A stretch of DNA of 64,000 nt, taken from positions 310,001 through 374,000 of the forward strand of contig CAWAMR010000013.1 in assembly GCA_963783095.1 (NCBI GenBank). Direction: 5' to 3'. A model generated the notes under the pieces. The model ran no database searches and was not told the DNA's origin. It worked only from the letters and a program-made list of their open reading frames with translations. Source of the DNA: CAWAMR01 sp963783095 (GTDB taxonomy: Bacteria; Planctomycetota; Planctomycetia; Gemmatales; Gemmataceae). Made by a program: the position numbers and the translations under genes. Shown here piece after piece: positions 20,401-30,111 of the stretch (position 1 is its first letter; every line of letters begins with the position of its first letter).

Positions 20401-20577
20401 GATGAAGATCTCCGATTACAACATTGGTTCTGATGGTAATACGAGCAAGGAACGACGAAAACGAAACAAGTTGCGCGCGTAATATCGAGAAAGCAAATCC
20501 CTGCAACCATTGCGACGAAACTTCTACAATTCCACGAGAGAATCTAGGAAACACGATCAATCAACAGTGGAACGAAG

Positions 20578-21652
20578 ATGAGTTTGAACATTCGCAAACC
20601 TGGTGGAATCGATTTGTTATCTCTGGCGCGCTCGTCCATCGACTCGACCCGGGGATTATCCCTTTCCGAAAAGCATCCGAGTGCCGGATCCATGTTAGCG
20701 GCGGCGAGTTTAACGTCGCTGCCAACCTCGCCGATTGTTTCCGGATGCAGACCGCCATCGCCTCGGCGATGGTCGATTACCCGATCGGCGACCTCATTGC
20801 CGAGCGAGTCCGGGCGATGGGCGTAAAGCCCTTCTACAAGTTATTCCCAAACGATGGCGTGACGGGGCCAAATATGGCAACGGTTTACAGCGATCGCGGT
20901 CTTGGGGTTCGTGCCCCGGTAGTCTTTTACAACCGGTCGAACGAAGCTGCGGCACGACTAAAGCCGGGCGACTTCGATTGGAATAGCATTTTCGCGGGTG
21001 GCTTGCGCTGGTTTCATAGCGGCGGGATCTTCGCTGCTCTTTCGGCAACGACCCCGGAATTGATCGTCGAGGGAATGAAGGCCGCCAAGGCCGCCGGGGC
21101 CGTACGTTTCCTTCGATCTGAATTTCCGCGAGAAACTGTGGAAAATCTTCGGTGGGTTGGAGCGTGCCCAGGAAACCATTCGCCGGATTGTGACCCACGT
21201 CGATGTCCTGGTCGGCAACGAAGAAGACTTGCAAAAAGGCCTCGGTGTCCCTGGTCCCGAAGTAGCAGCGAAGTCCAAACTCGACCCATCGGCTTTCTTC
21301 GGGATGATCGATCAAGTCGTGAAACTGCATCCCAATATCAAGATCGTGGCGACGACCTTGCGCGAGGTCCACTCGACCAACCGGCATAGTTGGGGCGCGG
21401 TCACCTGGGCCGACGGAAAGACGTATGTCGCCGACATGCGAACTCGACGTCTACGATCGCGTAGGCGGTGGAGATGGCTTTGCCGCGGGCTTGATCTACG
21501 GGCTTCTTTCGGGCGAATCGATGGAGGAGTCTCTGAAACTGGGCTGGGCACACGGAGCGTCCTTGACCACCTTCCCCGGCGACACAACGATGGCGACTGT
21601 GGATCAGGTGAAAGCATTCGCCAAGGGCGGCTCTGCCCGGATTCAGCGATGA
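20578..21652 (+). CDS. PfkB-family sugar kinase, probable 2-keto-3-deoxygluconate kinase, frameshifted
   Basis: About 358-residue ribokinase-fold kinase. The start MSLNIRKPGGIDLLSL continues in another frame as ALVHRLDPG and the substrate-binding VSGGEFNVAANLADCF. Later come DVLVGNEEDLQKGLG and the PfkB signature 2, DRVGGGDGFAAGLIYGLLSG, whose D is the catalytic base. The DRVGGGD form and LDPG start are characteristic of 2-dehydro-3-deoxygluconokinase (KdgK), which phosphorylates KDG in the Entner-Doudoroff/uronate pathway. Frame changes near 20625, 21110 and 21435. No KDPG aldolase is nearby, so the substrate assignment is tentative. Confidence 0.8.
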
Positions 21653-21677
21653 CCGCAGTGTGCGGCCCATATTGAAC

Positions 21678-21878
21678 CTACATACTTGCAGGAACCCGAT
21701 GTGCTTCAAAACGAATGATCTCTTCCTTCAACTGATTGGCGAGTTTTTTGAGCGATTGTTTGGTCAATTTGCGCGTTCGGATATTTGCCGCAGGTTCATT
21801 CTCGAGATCGCGCAGGCGGTCTTCCAGAAGCTTGAGTTTGGCGCGAGTGTTTTCCAACTGTCGTTTGGTTTGGATCAT
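21678..21878 (-). CDS. Small coiled-coil protein, antitoxin-like N-terminal type
   Basis: 66-residue, highly charged and helical throughout (KRQLENTRAKLKLLEDRLRDLENE, LKKLANQLKEEIIRFEAHR). This pattern resembles the helical N-terminal segment that precedes an XRE domain in some antitoxin-like regulators, but no HTH is present. Its ATG overlaps the stop of an upstream minus-strand reading frame (ATGA), as in toxin-antitoxin pairs. Function not established. Confidence 0.5.
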   Translation of the reverse strand: MIQTKRQLENTRAKLKLLEDRLRDLENEPAANIRTRKLTKQSLKKLANQLKEEIIRFEAHRVPASM

Positions 21879-22033
21879 AGAACAATCTCAATGACACCCT
21901 TGGGAACCAGATCGCGATCCGAGGCATAAAGCTGCTCGACAATATCGTTGAATGACGGAATCAATTCAATGGACTCTTTGAAGATTTATTCTACATCGGC
22001 AGCCAGTCGGTTACCATATTCGCTTAAACCATT
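21875..22033 (-). pseudogene. Broken small ORF upstream of the coiled-coil gene
   Basis: A minus-strand frame reads GLSEYGNRLAADVE, then a TAA, then IFKESIELIPSFNDIVEQLY and SDRDLVPKGVIEIVL before a TGA that overlaps the next gene's ATG by 4 bases. The protein-like sequence on both sides of the stop suggests a disrupted or mis-sequenced partner gene. No start codon or family could be assigned. Confidence 0.35.
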
Positions 22034-22039
22034 AGGCCT

Positions 22040-23290
22040 TTAATCCGGCGCAGGGGTCGAAAGCAGATACACCGCGAACGACGCCAGCCAGTGTTCGCCG
22101 GCATAGTCGCCGCTGGCGACGTGCCGCAGGGCGGCCTCGGCGTGGCGGGCGGCCGACTCGGCCAGGACTTGCGGCCGGGATCGTCCTTCGGCAGGGCGGC
22201 GGCGATGCTGCGCATGCACCACGCCCGGCTCAGGTTCAGGCCGTCCAGATGGACGATCTGCGGATCGCTGCGGTCGGTCACCGTCGCCGGCATCGAGCAG
22301 CGTCTTCGGCTCGCCGCTTGGCCAGATCCGGGCAGAAAGCGTCTGCAGCCAGGCGCGGAACTCGTCCGCCGGCAGCACGCGCCGCATCAGATCCGCTTCC
22401 ATCAAGCTCGGCGAGAAGAAGTCCGCCGCCGTCCGGCTCCCACGCCGGCCGGGAATTTCGGCGTCCTTGCCGTAGTAGCGCCCGGCTGCGTTCCTCGACC
22501 AGCTCGCGCAGCGGCTTGTTGTCCACGGCCCGGGCATAGTCGAGGGCGAACGCCAGCCCGAACGCCGTGTTCGGATGGACGCCGCTGCGGATCGGATAGG
22601 TCTGCTTCGGCAGAAAGGCGAGGTAGCGGGCCACGATCGTGTCCGCCAGCGGCTGCAGGTTCTTGCGACCATGCCTTGGCGTCGGCATCGTCCCAGCCGT
22701 GCAGTTCCTCGGCCAGCTTCAGCAGCCAGGCCCAGCCGTAGGTCCGCTCGAAGGACTGGCGGTTCGGCTGCGTGAAGTAGTCGGCCTCGGCCTGCGAGAT
22801 TCTTGGCCGTCAGGTGCTCCGCCAGGACGGCGCGAATCTGCTCGCTTTTCGGGCAGGTCGGGGAACAGACGCAGCAGGCGCACCAGCATCCAGTGGCCGT
22901 GAACGGAGGAATGCCAGTCGAAGCAGCCGTAGAAGGCGGGGTGCAGCGGCTCGCGGCTCTTTGACGTCCTTGTCGGCCGCTCAGCACGTCCGCCGGCTTG
23001 TTCGGGTATTCCTTGCGGATGCCCTTGAGTGCAAGGCGGGCAAAGGCGGAGGCTTGTTCCTGGGTCAACTGGAAGCCCTCACGCTTGGTTTTCGCGGGCG
23101 GAGCAGAGTATCCCTGTTGTAGAAGGAAACAGAGGGAAAAGAGAATGAAGTAAGCGAATTTGGAACGAGCAAACAGATTGAAGGAAGTCTGAATCGATTT
23201 TGTCGGTTCCTTTCGCAATTGCCGGACGCATCGGATTAATGTGCGGCTTCGCCGCACCATTCCAAACTGCCTCCACGCGCAAAACTTCAA
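22040..23290 (-). CDS. DUF2891 family protein, heavily frameshifted
   Basis: About 380-410-residue protein. Pieces in alternating frames give FQLTQEQASAFARLALKGI, a HPAFYGCFDWHSSVHGHW-type segment, QIRAVLAEHLTAKNL, QTYPIRSGVHPNTAFGLAFA and CMRSIAAALP. This matches the DUF2891 alpha-helical toroid-like family of unknown enzymatic role. At least six frame changes occur, the densest in the host part. A hydrophobic export signal (KFAYFILFSLCFLLQQGYSA) begins at about 23161, so the true start is probably near 23180, perhaps at a non-ATG codon, and not at the ATG at 23290. Confidence 0.7.
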   Translation of the reverse strand: MKFCAWRQFGMVRRSRTLIRCVRQLRKEPTKSIQTSFNLFARSKFAYFILFSLCFLLQQGYSAPPAKTKREGFQLTQEQASAFARLALKGIRKEYPNKPADVLSGRQGRQRAASRCTPPSTAASTGIPPFTATGCWCACCVCSPTCPKSEQIRAVLAEHLTAKNLAGRGRLLHAAEPPVLRADLRLGLAAEAGRGTARLGRCRRQGMVARTCSRWRTRSWPATSPFCRSRPIRSAAASIRTRRSGWRSPSTMPGPWTTSRCASWSRNAAGRYYGKDAEIPGRRGSRTAADFFSPSLMEADLMRRVLPADEFRAWLQTLSARIWPSGEPKTLLDAGDGDRPQRSADRPSGRPEPEPGVVHAQHRRRPAEGRSRPQVLAESAARHAEAALRHVASGDYAGEHWLASFAVYLLSTPAPD

Positions 23291-23368
23291 AACTGGCGCG
23301 TAGGGCAGGCATTTTTTCTGACCTGGCAGACAGGAATGTCTACCCCACGCAGGCTAACGGATCCGGCA

Positions 23369-24805
23369 TCACAACTGAAGCATGAATGCCACGAGGTCGC
23401 GCTTTTCTTCTGCCGTCAAATCGGTCTCTAAAATCAAGTTGAAGAATTCAACGGTATCTTCCAGCGTCAGCAGCCTGCCGTCGTGCAAGTAGGGCGGCGA
23501 CTCTTTGATGCCGCGCAACGGGAAGGTCTTGATCGGCCCCTGCGAAGTCGCCATCAAGCCGTTGATCATCTGGGCTTGTAGAAGCGCTCCACTTGCAGAT
23601 TGTGCATCGAATTGTCGGTGTAGTAGGGAGCAGGATGACAACTGGCACACTTCGCCTTGCCGAAGAAGAGATTCTGCCCCTTCATCTCGGAAGAATCTTC
23701 CGCGAACTTCTTGGGGTTGAGCTTGCCGTCGATACCCAGGTTGCGCGGGCGGGAAGTCGAGAAGTTCCTGAAACTCACTCATGAAGTGAACCTGAGTCGA
23801 GCGATCCAGACGATTCTGACCTTTGGCACTTGCCGATAAATGGTCGCCGTCGAAGTAAGCGGCAAGCTGCTCAAATTCCGTGAAATCCTCGACGGTCTTG
23901 AGGGCACGCTGCGACCCGAAGAGTCGTTGAATGTTGACGCCTCGCAAGCTGGGGGTCTCGATCCGGCGGCGATGCGCCTGGGGACGAATGTCTCCCACTA
24001 GATGGGTTGAACCTACCGTATGACCATTCAGATGGCAGTCGAAACACGTTACGCCCAGGCCGGCAATCTCCGTTTTCCGGTCGTGGGTTGCGTTGAACTG
24101 CTGTTGTGGAAACTGGGTGAGCAACAGACGAAGCCCTTCCATGTCCTTGGCGTTCAGGATGCCCTGGAAAATGTCCTGGAAGTTCTCGATGGTAACTACT
24201 TTTCCTTGCGACACATCACCCAGATCGGGTCGGGTGGTAAGGAAGATCGCGGGCGGGAATTCGGGCAGAAAATGTTCCGGCAAATCGAAGTCGAGATCGA
24301 AGCGCTCCAGGCGTTTGAACTGCTTGATCTGATGCTGGGGGAAAACCATGCCGCCCGCGGAATGGTTGGGGTGCGGCAGCGGCAGATAACCCTTGGGGAA
24401 CAACCCCTTGCCGCGCAATTGCTCGGGCGACATTTTCGCCAGTTTTTCCCAGGTCAATCCCTCCGGCAATTTGGCAGTCGGCCCCATAGGAATCGACTTG
24501 CCGCGCGTCATCTTCACGCCTTTGTGAGCTCGGAGGATCAGATCGTAGCGTTCTTCGAGAAGCGCTTTTTGCCGGGCCATGATGTCGGCCTTGCCGGCCT
24601 TATCCTTGGCCATCATGGTCGCGAACGATTCCTGACCTAACAGGACGGGAGAGATCTGGTCGTAGCTGCTGCTGCCAACTTCTTTCTTGGGTGCATCCGC
24701 TTTGGGCTGCTGGGTCAACGACGGCAAGGTCAGGCATACGAGTAGCGCACTGACCGCAACCAGGGGGACAAAGGGACGCCAACTTTCCGCGCGAAACAAC
24801 GTCAT
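23369..24805 (-). CDS. Di-haem cytochrome c peroxidase-like protein, frameshifted twice
   Basis: About 479-residue exported protein. The signal (FVPLVAVSALLVCLTLPSLT) precedes two CxxCH haem sites, CFDCH and CASCH (the latter read in the shifted segment about 23590-23760). Motifs LRGVNIQRLFGS and TFPLRGIKESPPYLHDGR match the CCP/MauG superfamily, which reduces H2O2 or carries out radical oxidations in the periplasm. Two compensating frame changes bound the shifted segment. ATG 24805 has GGAGG 8 bases upstream. A five-haem cytochrome gene lies upstream on the same strand, 181 bp away. Confidence 0.85.
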   Translation of the reverse strand: MTLFRAESWRPFVPLVAVSALLVCLTLPSLTQQPKADAPKKEVGSSSYDQISPVLLGQESFATMMAKDKAGKADIMARQKALLEERYDLILRAHKGVKMTRGKSIPMGPTAKLPEGLTWEKLAKMSPEQLRGKGLFPKGYLPLPHPNHSAGGMVFPQHQIKQFKRLERFDLDFDLPEHFLPEFPPAIFLTTRPDLGDVSQGKVVTIENFQDIFQGILNAKDMEGLRLLLTQFPQQQFNATHDRKTEIAGLGVTCFDCHLNGHTVGSTHLVGDIRPQAHRRRIETPSLRGVNIQRLFGSQRALKTVEDFTEFEQLAAYFDGDHLSASAKGQNRLDRSTQVHFMSEFQELLDFPPAQPGYRRQAQPQEVRGRFFRDEGAESLLRQGEVCQLSSCSLLHRQFDAQSASGALLQAQMINGLMATSQGPIKTFPLRGIKESPPYLHDGRLLTLEDTVEFFNLILETDLTAEEKRDLVAFMLQL

Positions 24806-24985
24806 GATGCTTCCTCCAATTTTGGAGAGGGGAAAAGGGGAGAGAAATATTGAGGTGTACGATTTCGATGGGAATGCGCACACCCGTCGATATACTCCGG
24901 AAACGAAGAAAAGAAATGGTTCCGAAGAACCGGTCCGAAACTTGTTTGCCCAGCGAGACCGGAATGGGGTATTGTTGATGGATGA

Positions 24986-26512
24986 TCATGGGAGCGAAAC
25001 AGTCTTTTCCAGGATGAGCAGATCTTCCTGCGGCCAGCTCTTCATCTCGGCAACCTCGCTCCAGAATCGTCGATGCCACACGCGGATTCGGACGGTCGTG
25101 GTGTCCGGTGGGAAGACGAACTGTGACACATCCGTTTTTCCAGGCTCCAGGCGCGTGTCGCGCAGCAAGGAAGGATCAGCGTGCCAGAAGGGTACGGGCG
25201 ATCGTCCGGTTTCGTCGCTGAGTACTTTCGCAAAGAGTTTGCCGGGCTGCCCAGCCAGTTGCTTCCCTGTGAGCGCTGGAAGTTTCGGACCGCCGAGCGC
25301 TGGACGGTCTGCCTCGACATGAAGGATGAGGTGCCGATCAATAAAACCGGTCGGCACGCGATGACCGACTTCCCGCGCAGTCAGATGAACGTCGACGGAT
25401 AAGCCAGCTGCTGTCCGCATTCGCCTGACATCCAGTTGAATCGAATGTTTCAACATCTCCAACTGGCTGCCCGCAAAGAACCGATGATTGCCGAGCGTCT
25501 GGGGATTTCGCTCGATGCCTCCATGATGGGGCGCGAAATTGGTCATTTTGCCGGTGGGGGTCATGTGGCAACTCTGGCAGCTTTGGCCTTTCTGCTTGGC
25601 AGGACTCTTCAGCCATTCGGAATAGGTCGTGTAAACCGGCACTCCGAAAACCACTCCCTCATGACAGGCAGCGCAAAGTTGACTATTGCGTTGAAAGGAA
25701 CTGGCGCTATCATCGCCGCGATCGACATCATCGAGCGGCCCAAAGAACAGTTGCTCGACTTTCTCCAGATCGGGTCGGATGAGTTCCAGTTGATATCGGC
25801 CATGTGTCAGTCCGAATTCGCCCGGCCCAGGCCCGGCAACCTTGTGGCAAAAATCACAATGCACACCCGATAAACTCACCGGCACTGCCTTGGCTGCTGC
25901 ACGGATATCAAACTCCGCCGTCGGCAATGTTGGGCCGTGACACGAGGCGCAAACCCCCTCGCCATCCGGATGTTCCTTCATCAGATTCCAGCCTCGATCC
26001 TTGCGACCATGCCAGTCTGAACCGTCGTAAAGGTTCAAAAATCGCCGATTCGTCGAGGACTGGGCGTGAGCGCTGGAATGCCATTCCCGATAGATCTCGC
26101 GATGACAATTCGCACAGTTCGCGACGTTTTCGGAACTTGGAGAAGCATCGACCCACGAGTATCGTTCGCAATCTTCTTGCGGGATTCGCTGCAAATGAAG
26201 AATCAATGGATCGGCATTCGTGGATATTCCCGCGATGATATAGCCCGGTTTGCTTGCTGTAATTCGGTTGGTATTGGGTTCGGATGCCAGAGTGAATCGT
26301 CCTGCACTGTCGGTGATTGTCCCGCGCGACACGCCCTTGAATCGAACCACAGCGTCAGGAAGAGGGCCACGATCGTCGATCACGATGCCGGAAATCGAGT
26401 GTTCAAGAAAAGGCGGAGGGCGATTCATCAGGAGAAAGGGAACGCCCAGAAGAATGACGATGAGCAATAGCGCAAGGAAGCGGTTCACAGGGCGGTCCTT
26501 TTCAATCTTCAT
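24986..26512 (-). CDS. Five-haem c-type cytochrome with carboxypeptidase-regulatory-like domain
   Basis: About 508 residues, intact. One N-terminal membrane anchor (FLALLLIVILLGVPFLL) is followed by a carboxypeptidase regulatory-like beta-sandwich (ISGIVIDDRGPLPDAVVRFKG). A multihaem module follows with CANCH, CASCH, CDFCH, CAACH and CQSCH, an arrangement like cytochrome c554/NrfA-type proteins, with distal histidines such as APHHGG. It is probably an electron carrier or oxidoreductase on the outer face of the membrane. The substrate cannot be told. Start uncertain: ATGs at 26512, 26530 and 26566 are in frame; none has a strong ribosome site. It may feed the neighbouring peroxidase. Confidence 0.85.
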   Translation of the reverse strand: MKIEKDRPVNRFLALLLIVILLGVPFLLMNRPPPFLEHSISGIVIDDRGPLPDAVVRFKGVSRGTITDSAGRFTLASEPNTNRITASKPGYIIAGISTNADPLILHLQRIPQEDCERYSWVDASPSSENVANCANCHREIYREWHSSAHAQSSTNRRFLNLYDGSDWHGRKDRGWNLMKEHPDGEGVCASCHGPTLPTAEFDIRAAAKAVPVSLSGVHCDFCHKVAGPGPGEFGLTHGRYQLELIRPDLEKVEQLFFGPLDDVDRGDDSASSFQRNSQLCAACHEGVVFGVPVYTTYSEWLKSPAKQKGQSCQSCHMTPTGKMTNFAPHHGGIERNPQTLGNHRFFAGSQLEMLKHSIQLDVRRMRTAAGLSVDVHLTAREVGHRVPTGFIDRHLILHVEADRPALGGPKLPALTGKQLAGQPGKLFAKVLSDETGRSPVPFWHADPSLLRDTRLEPGKTDVSQFVFPPDTTTVRIRVWHRRFWSEVAEMKSWPQEDLLILEKTVSLP

Positions 26513-26649
26513 TCTTGGAACCAAACCCATCTCATTTCCGGATGAATTTCCCCTCGGCACCGGCAACTTTATAGATCGCCGCAGTCTTATCGAACCTCTT
26601 GTCCTTGGAGCCGATCCTCGGATTAGCTTATGAATGCACTCACCCAGTT

Positions 26650-28366
26650 TTAGGTGCCCTTCTTCTTTCGGGGGGATTTCGCCTTCGGCTCATTCGGAGC
26701 CTCTGCCGGATTGTCAGAAGCTGGCGGAGCTTGTTCGGCAACATCAGTCTTCTTCGGTGCGGCCCGTTTTTTGGACTTGGCCGGCGGTTCTTTCTCAACA
26801 GCTGTTTCTTGAACCGGGGCAGATTCAGTTGAAACTACCAGATTGCTTGCGACCGCTGAGGCAGTTCCGGCGGTTTGTTGCAGTTCGCCTTGACTGGACG
26901 AATGCAGTTCCCAGCCTTTCTTGACATTTTCTTCTACCATCTCCGTCCACAGGCGTTCCATTTGTTCCAGGGACGAAGATACGCGGACGTCGCGGTCCAG
27001 CGGAGTTTTTCGGGATGGGCTGAAATCCGTGTAATGCAAGACGTACGCGGGATACTCTTCGCTTTCGACTTCCTTGTTGGTTTTCAACATCAGGAACTTT
27101 CGAACCATCGTCTCGCCCTTCATCTGCTTGGTATAGACATCGCGCCGTAATACTTCGCTTTTGGGCATGGTCATCGAGCGGGCATCGCGATCCCACATGG
27201 GGACATCGACCACCGCGCTGACCTGCTCGATCCGAACATCCTGGTGGCGTGCCGACTTGTCTTCCCGGCGGCGAATGAATTGGGGAGAGATCACCGTGGC
27301 CAGCGGCATTCGGCGCAGGACGCGATACTTGCTCGAACCGTTGTGCTGGTAGTCGAGTACCACCCGGTTGATCGGCCCGCCGCGAGTGGTCTGGGATATC
27401 AGGTCGAGACAACTGATCTCGATGACCCATTCGGGGCGAACCATCTGGTAGGCGACGTGGTCGGAGTTTACTTCGGCGTATTCGCTTTCGACAATCATGT
27501 CCTTCAGATCGCAGAGCATCGTCCGGCGTTCGTCTTCGTTGAAACCGCCGCCGACGCGGGAGAGCACCTGGAACGTGCCGTCGCGGCGCATGACGGCATA
27601 GAGCAGGTCGTGCATCATCCCTTCTCGGTCTCCGACAGACTCCGTGAAACCGATGACCACCACGTCGAGAGTGTAGCGCGGTTTGATTTTGAATAGGCCG
27701 GCGGATTCGCTACGCGCGACGACACCTTCCGCGTCTTCGCCGTCCACCCAGCGATGAAACCATTCCTCGACTTGTTCCGATCCGGTTGCCTTGTGCGTCG
27801 CAACAGGAGTAATCCGCTGACCATGCCCGAAGATCTTTTCGATGGTCTGCCACGTCTGGGCGTAGGGCACTTGCGGCGTTCCATCCAGCGGCAAAATGTC
27901 GAAGACCGCAAACCGGATTCGATCGAGATCGGCTTCACTTTTAGGCTGGCGTGCCACCGTCACAATATCGTGAACCCGCGCTCGCCGGCCCTCGGTGTCG
28001 ACATAAAGCTCACCGGCGATCATGGCTCGTTTGACTCCCGCTTTCGAGAGGAGTTGAGCAGCTTCCTGGGTGACCGGAAGGCCGGCGCGTACCGTTCCGC
28101 CAGGGTTGAGGGTCACTGCTTCGGTGCCGTCGAAGATCAGAACCGTGAATTCGCCATCCACCTTTTTGCTGACGAAATAGTCGGCCTTGGGCATCTTTTT
28201 GCGAATGTCCTTCAGATCGAGCGGATACATCCGCGCTGGCCTGCCTGCGATATTCCTGAACGCGCGCCAGATAAGTCGGGTCATTCAGTGCTGTCGCATT
28301 GGCAGTGCGATAGTCGCCCAGCTTGATCTCCGTGGCCGATTTATCGAGCAGAGCAGTTGTTTTCAT
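26650..28366 (-). CDS. ATP-dependent DNA ligase-like nucleotidyltransferase with long C-terminal extension
   Basis: About 572 residues. Nucleotidyltransferase motifs are motif I SKKVDGEF (adenylated lysine in K-V-D-G), motif IIIa FAVFDILPLDG, motif IV DAEGVVARS and motif V FKIKPRYTLDVVVIG. An OB-fold-like region follows (VRPEWVIEISCLDL). Motif I is KxDGxF; the arginine usual in DNA ligases (KxDGxR) is missing. After the OB fold come about 110 residues of an unassigned domain (KFLMLKTNKEVESEEYPAYV, LTEMVEENVKKGWE-like end) and a basic, Ala/Pro/Lys-rich tail. One frame change near 28240. The ATG overlaps the upstream stop (ATGA), with GGAAGG before it. Last gene of a three-gene operon. Confidence 0.82.
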
Positions 28367-29088
28367 GATTCCGTTCCTTCCGAAGTGGATTCTTCAGGGG
28401 CCTTCAACTCCAGATTCGAAAAATGCAGGATCAAGCAATACTTGTCGCCGCTGGTTCGGCCTTCGAGAAATCCTCGATAGGGCGAGCCGCCGCGCTTCAG
28501 GATCAAGGGCTGGTTTGACTTTGGCCCAGCTCCCAGCAACATCAAGCTGTTCTTCTCCTCCAACTGCTTGGCCATATCGAAGAGGAAGTCGTAAGTCAGG
28601 CCGTTGATGTGGTGGAGCTGAACCTTTCCCGAGAAAACAAATTTTCGGCAGGCTTCTTCTTTTTTGATGAACTTACCCGACCATTTGAAAGGCACTTCGC
28701 CCGACATATTCGTTTCCAGGACCTTTCGCGGCCTGCGCTCGCGTTCGGAACCATCCGGGTTCCTCACGATTTCCCAAAATTGCACTTTATAAACCAGTTG
28801 ACCGCTGGGTTCGACATAGATTCGTGAAGTTTCCCGTAAGAATCGACCTGCATTTTCCAGGTCGATTTCGGGGTCGCCGGCGACGAGAGCACCAGCGACT
28901 TTTGATAAATCTCCTGCTTGTCGGGTCAAGGCGGCAGTGTCGCGATCGAGCGTCGATTTCAGGACTCGCACCGACGTTGCCGGCCGGCCCAGATCATCGA
29001 CCCAGCGAATCTTCAGAACGGATCGAACGCTCTGAGTTGCCACGACAGCATCGCGCCCAGCACTGTTGGAGATGTTGATGGTTCCCAT
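28363..29088 (-). CDS. Hypothetical protein, middle gene of ligase operon
   Basis: 241-residue soluble protein of no family known to me. It reads as mixed alpha/beta: SVRSVLKIRWVDDLGRPATS, a helical stretch LTRQAGDLSKVAGALVAGD, strand-rich VYKVQFWEIVRNPDGSE and the C-terminal KYCLILHFSNLELK. There is no signal peptide, so it should act in the cytosol. AAGGAA lies 8 bases before ATG 29088. It begins 25 bp after the upstream gene and overlaps the ligase start by 4 bp, so its expression is coupled to both. A role in nucleic-acid repair is guessed from context only. Confidence 0.7.
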   Translation of the reverse strand: MGTINISNSAGRDAVVATQSVRSVLKIRWVDDLGRPATSVRVLKSTLDRDTAALTRQAGDLSKVAGALVAGDPEIDLENAGRFLRETSRIYVEPSGQLVYKVQFWEIVRNPDGSERERRPRKVLETNMSGEVPFKWSGKFIKKEEACRKFVFSGKVQLHHINGLTYDFLFDMAKQLEEKNSLMLLGAGPKSNQPLILKRGGSPYRGFLEGRTSGDKYCLILHFSNLELKAPEESTSEGTES

Positions 29089-29113
29089 GACGGTTCCTTA
29101 TTGCTGCGCTTGG

Positions 29114-29728
29114 CTAAATCATGTCGAAATCCATGTCATCCGATTCGTCGTCTTCCACCGCCTCGTCTTCGACGACAGCGGCGGACTGCTGCAACCCAAT
29201 GAATTCCAGGTCGGCCGGAGTTCCCACCGCGAGGAATATGTCCCCGTCTTCACCCAGCAACAGGAATCCGGCATCGGCAACCAGTCCGCCTCGATAGCTG
29301 TATGGGAAGGAAAAGAGAGTGCCGTTCTTCAATTCTTCCACGAGATCACCGACCTCATCCGCGGAGATGAGGTGGTAGACCATTCTAATGTTGTGGTTTA
29401 AGTAATCGACAAAGCCGTTTTTCTGCAGCAAGGGAATTGGGGCGGTATTGGAGGCAGGGACTGGGACAATCGGCTTGCCTTCGACATCGATGGGCTTGAG
29501 CTTCTTCTTATCGGCCCACAGCCCGTCGGCGGTGAGTTGACCGATTCCCGTTCCACCCCGGCCCACGACGGTGCATCCATCGTCGGCAAGAGTGGCTAAT
29601 TCGCAGTGCTGGCCATCCTCGGCGACGACGTCCAATTCCTTATAACCGTAAAGCTTGCTGCGATCGATTTTGTTGAGAGTAAAGGCAAGATCCCTGCCCC
29701 CGAACTGAAACACGAGCGGCTTTGCCAA
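29114..29728 (-). CDS. Hypothetical protein, first gene of ligase operon
   Basis: 204 residues, soluble, no recognised family. The N-terminal half is beta-rich (AKPLVFQFGGRDLAFTLNKI, GYKELDVVAEDGQ, CTVVGRGGTGIGQLTADG). The rest is mixed, with a very acidic C-terminus (VVEDEAVEDDESDDMDFDMI) that could bind a basic partner, such as the basic ligase tail. A TTG start at 29728 is chosen because GGAGGAG lies 4 bases upstream; an in-frame ATG at 29776 has no such site. The 335 bp upstream (29777-30111) contain no gene and presumably the operon promoter. Confidence 0.65.
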   Translation of the reverse strand: MAKPLVFQFGGRDLAFTLNKIDRSKLYGYKELDVVAEDGQHCELATLADDGCTVVGRGGTGIGQLTADGLWADKKKLKPIDVEGKPIVPVPASNTAPIPLLQKNGFVDYLNHNIRMVYHLISADEVGDLVEELKNGTLFSFPYSYRGGLVADAGFLLLGEDGDIFLAVGTPADLEFIGLQQSAAVVEDEAVEDDESDDMDFDMI

Positions 29729-30111
29729 GGGACTCCTCCCCCTATAGGAAGCAGAAAGTGGGTAATGCGAGATCATCCCAACATTACCCGCTTCTTTTCA
29801 CTCAGGCCAACGAGCCGGAAAATCGAGTAGGGAATTCATCGAAAATTAACCCGACAATTCGGCATTTTCTGCATTGCTACAAGGGAACGATCATCATATT
29901 ATGACGTAAATTCTGCCAGCTATTACGGTTGCACTGACTGTATGAGTAAGGCCGTATCGCGCAAGTTCGGGCCATAAGGGCTTACTGATACACTACTTGC
30001 AATATCGCATCTGACAGAAAAGAGCTGCTCAATTTGTACGAATGTATGAGTCTTCGGCAGCATCGGACGGCGATTCGGAACGATCGCTTCTTCAAGATAA
30101 AAGGAGTTACC

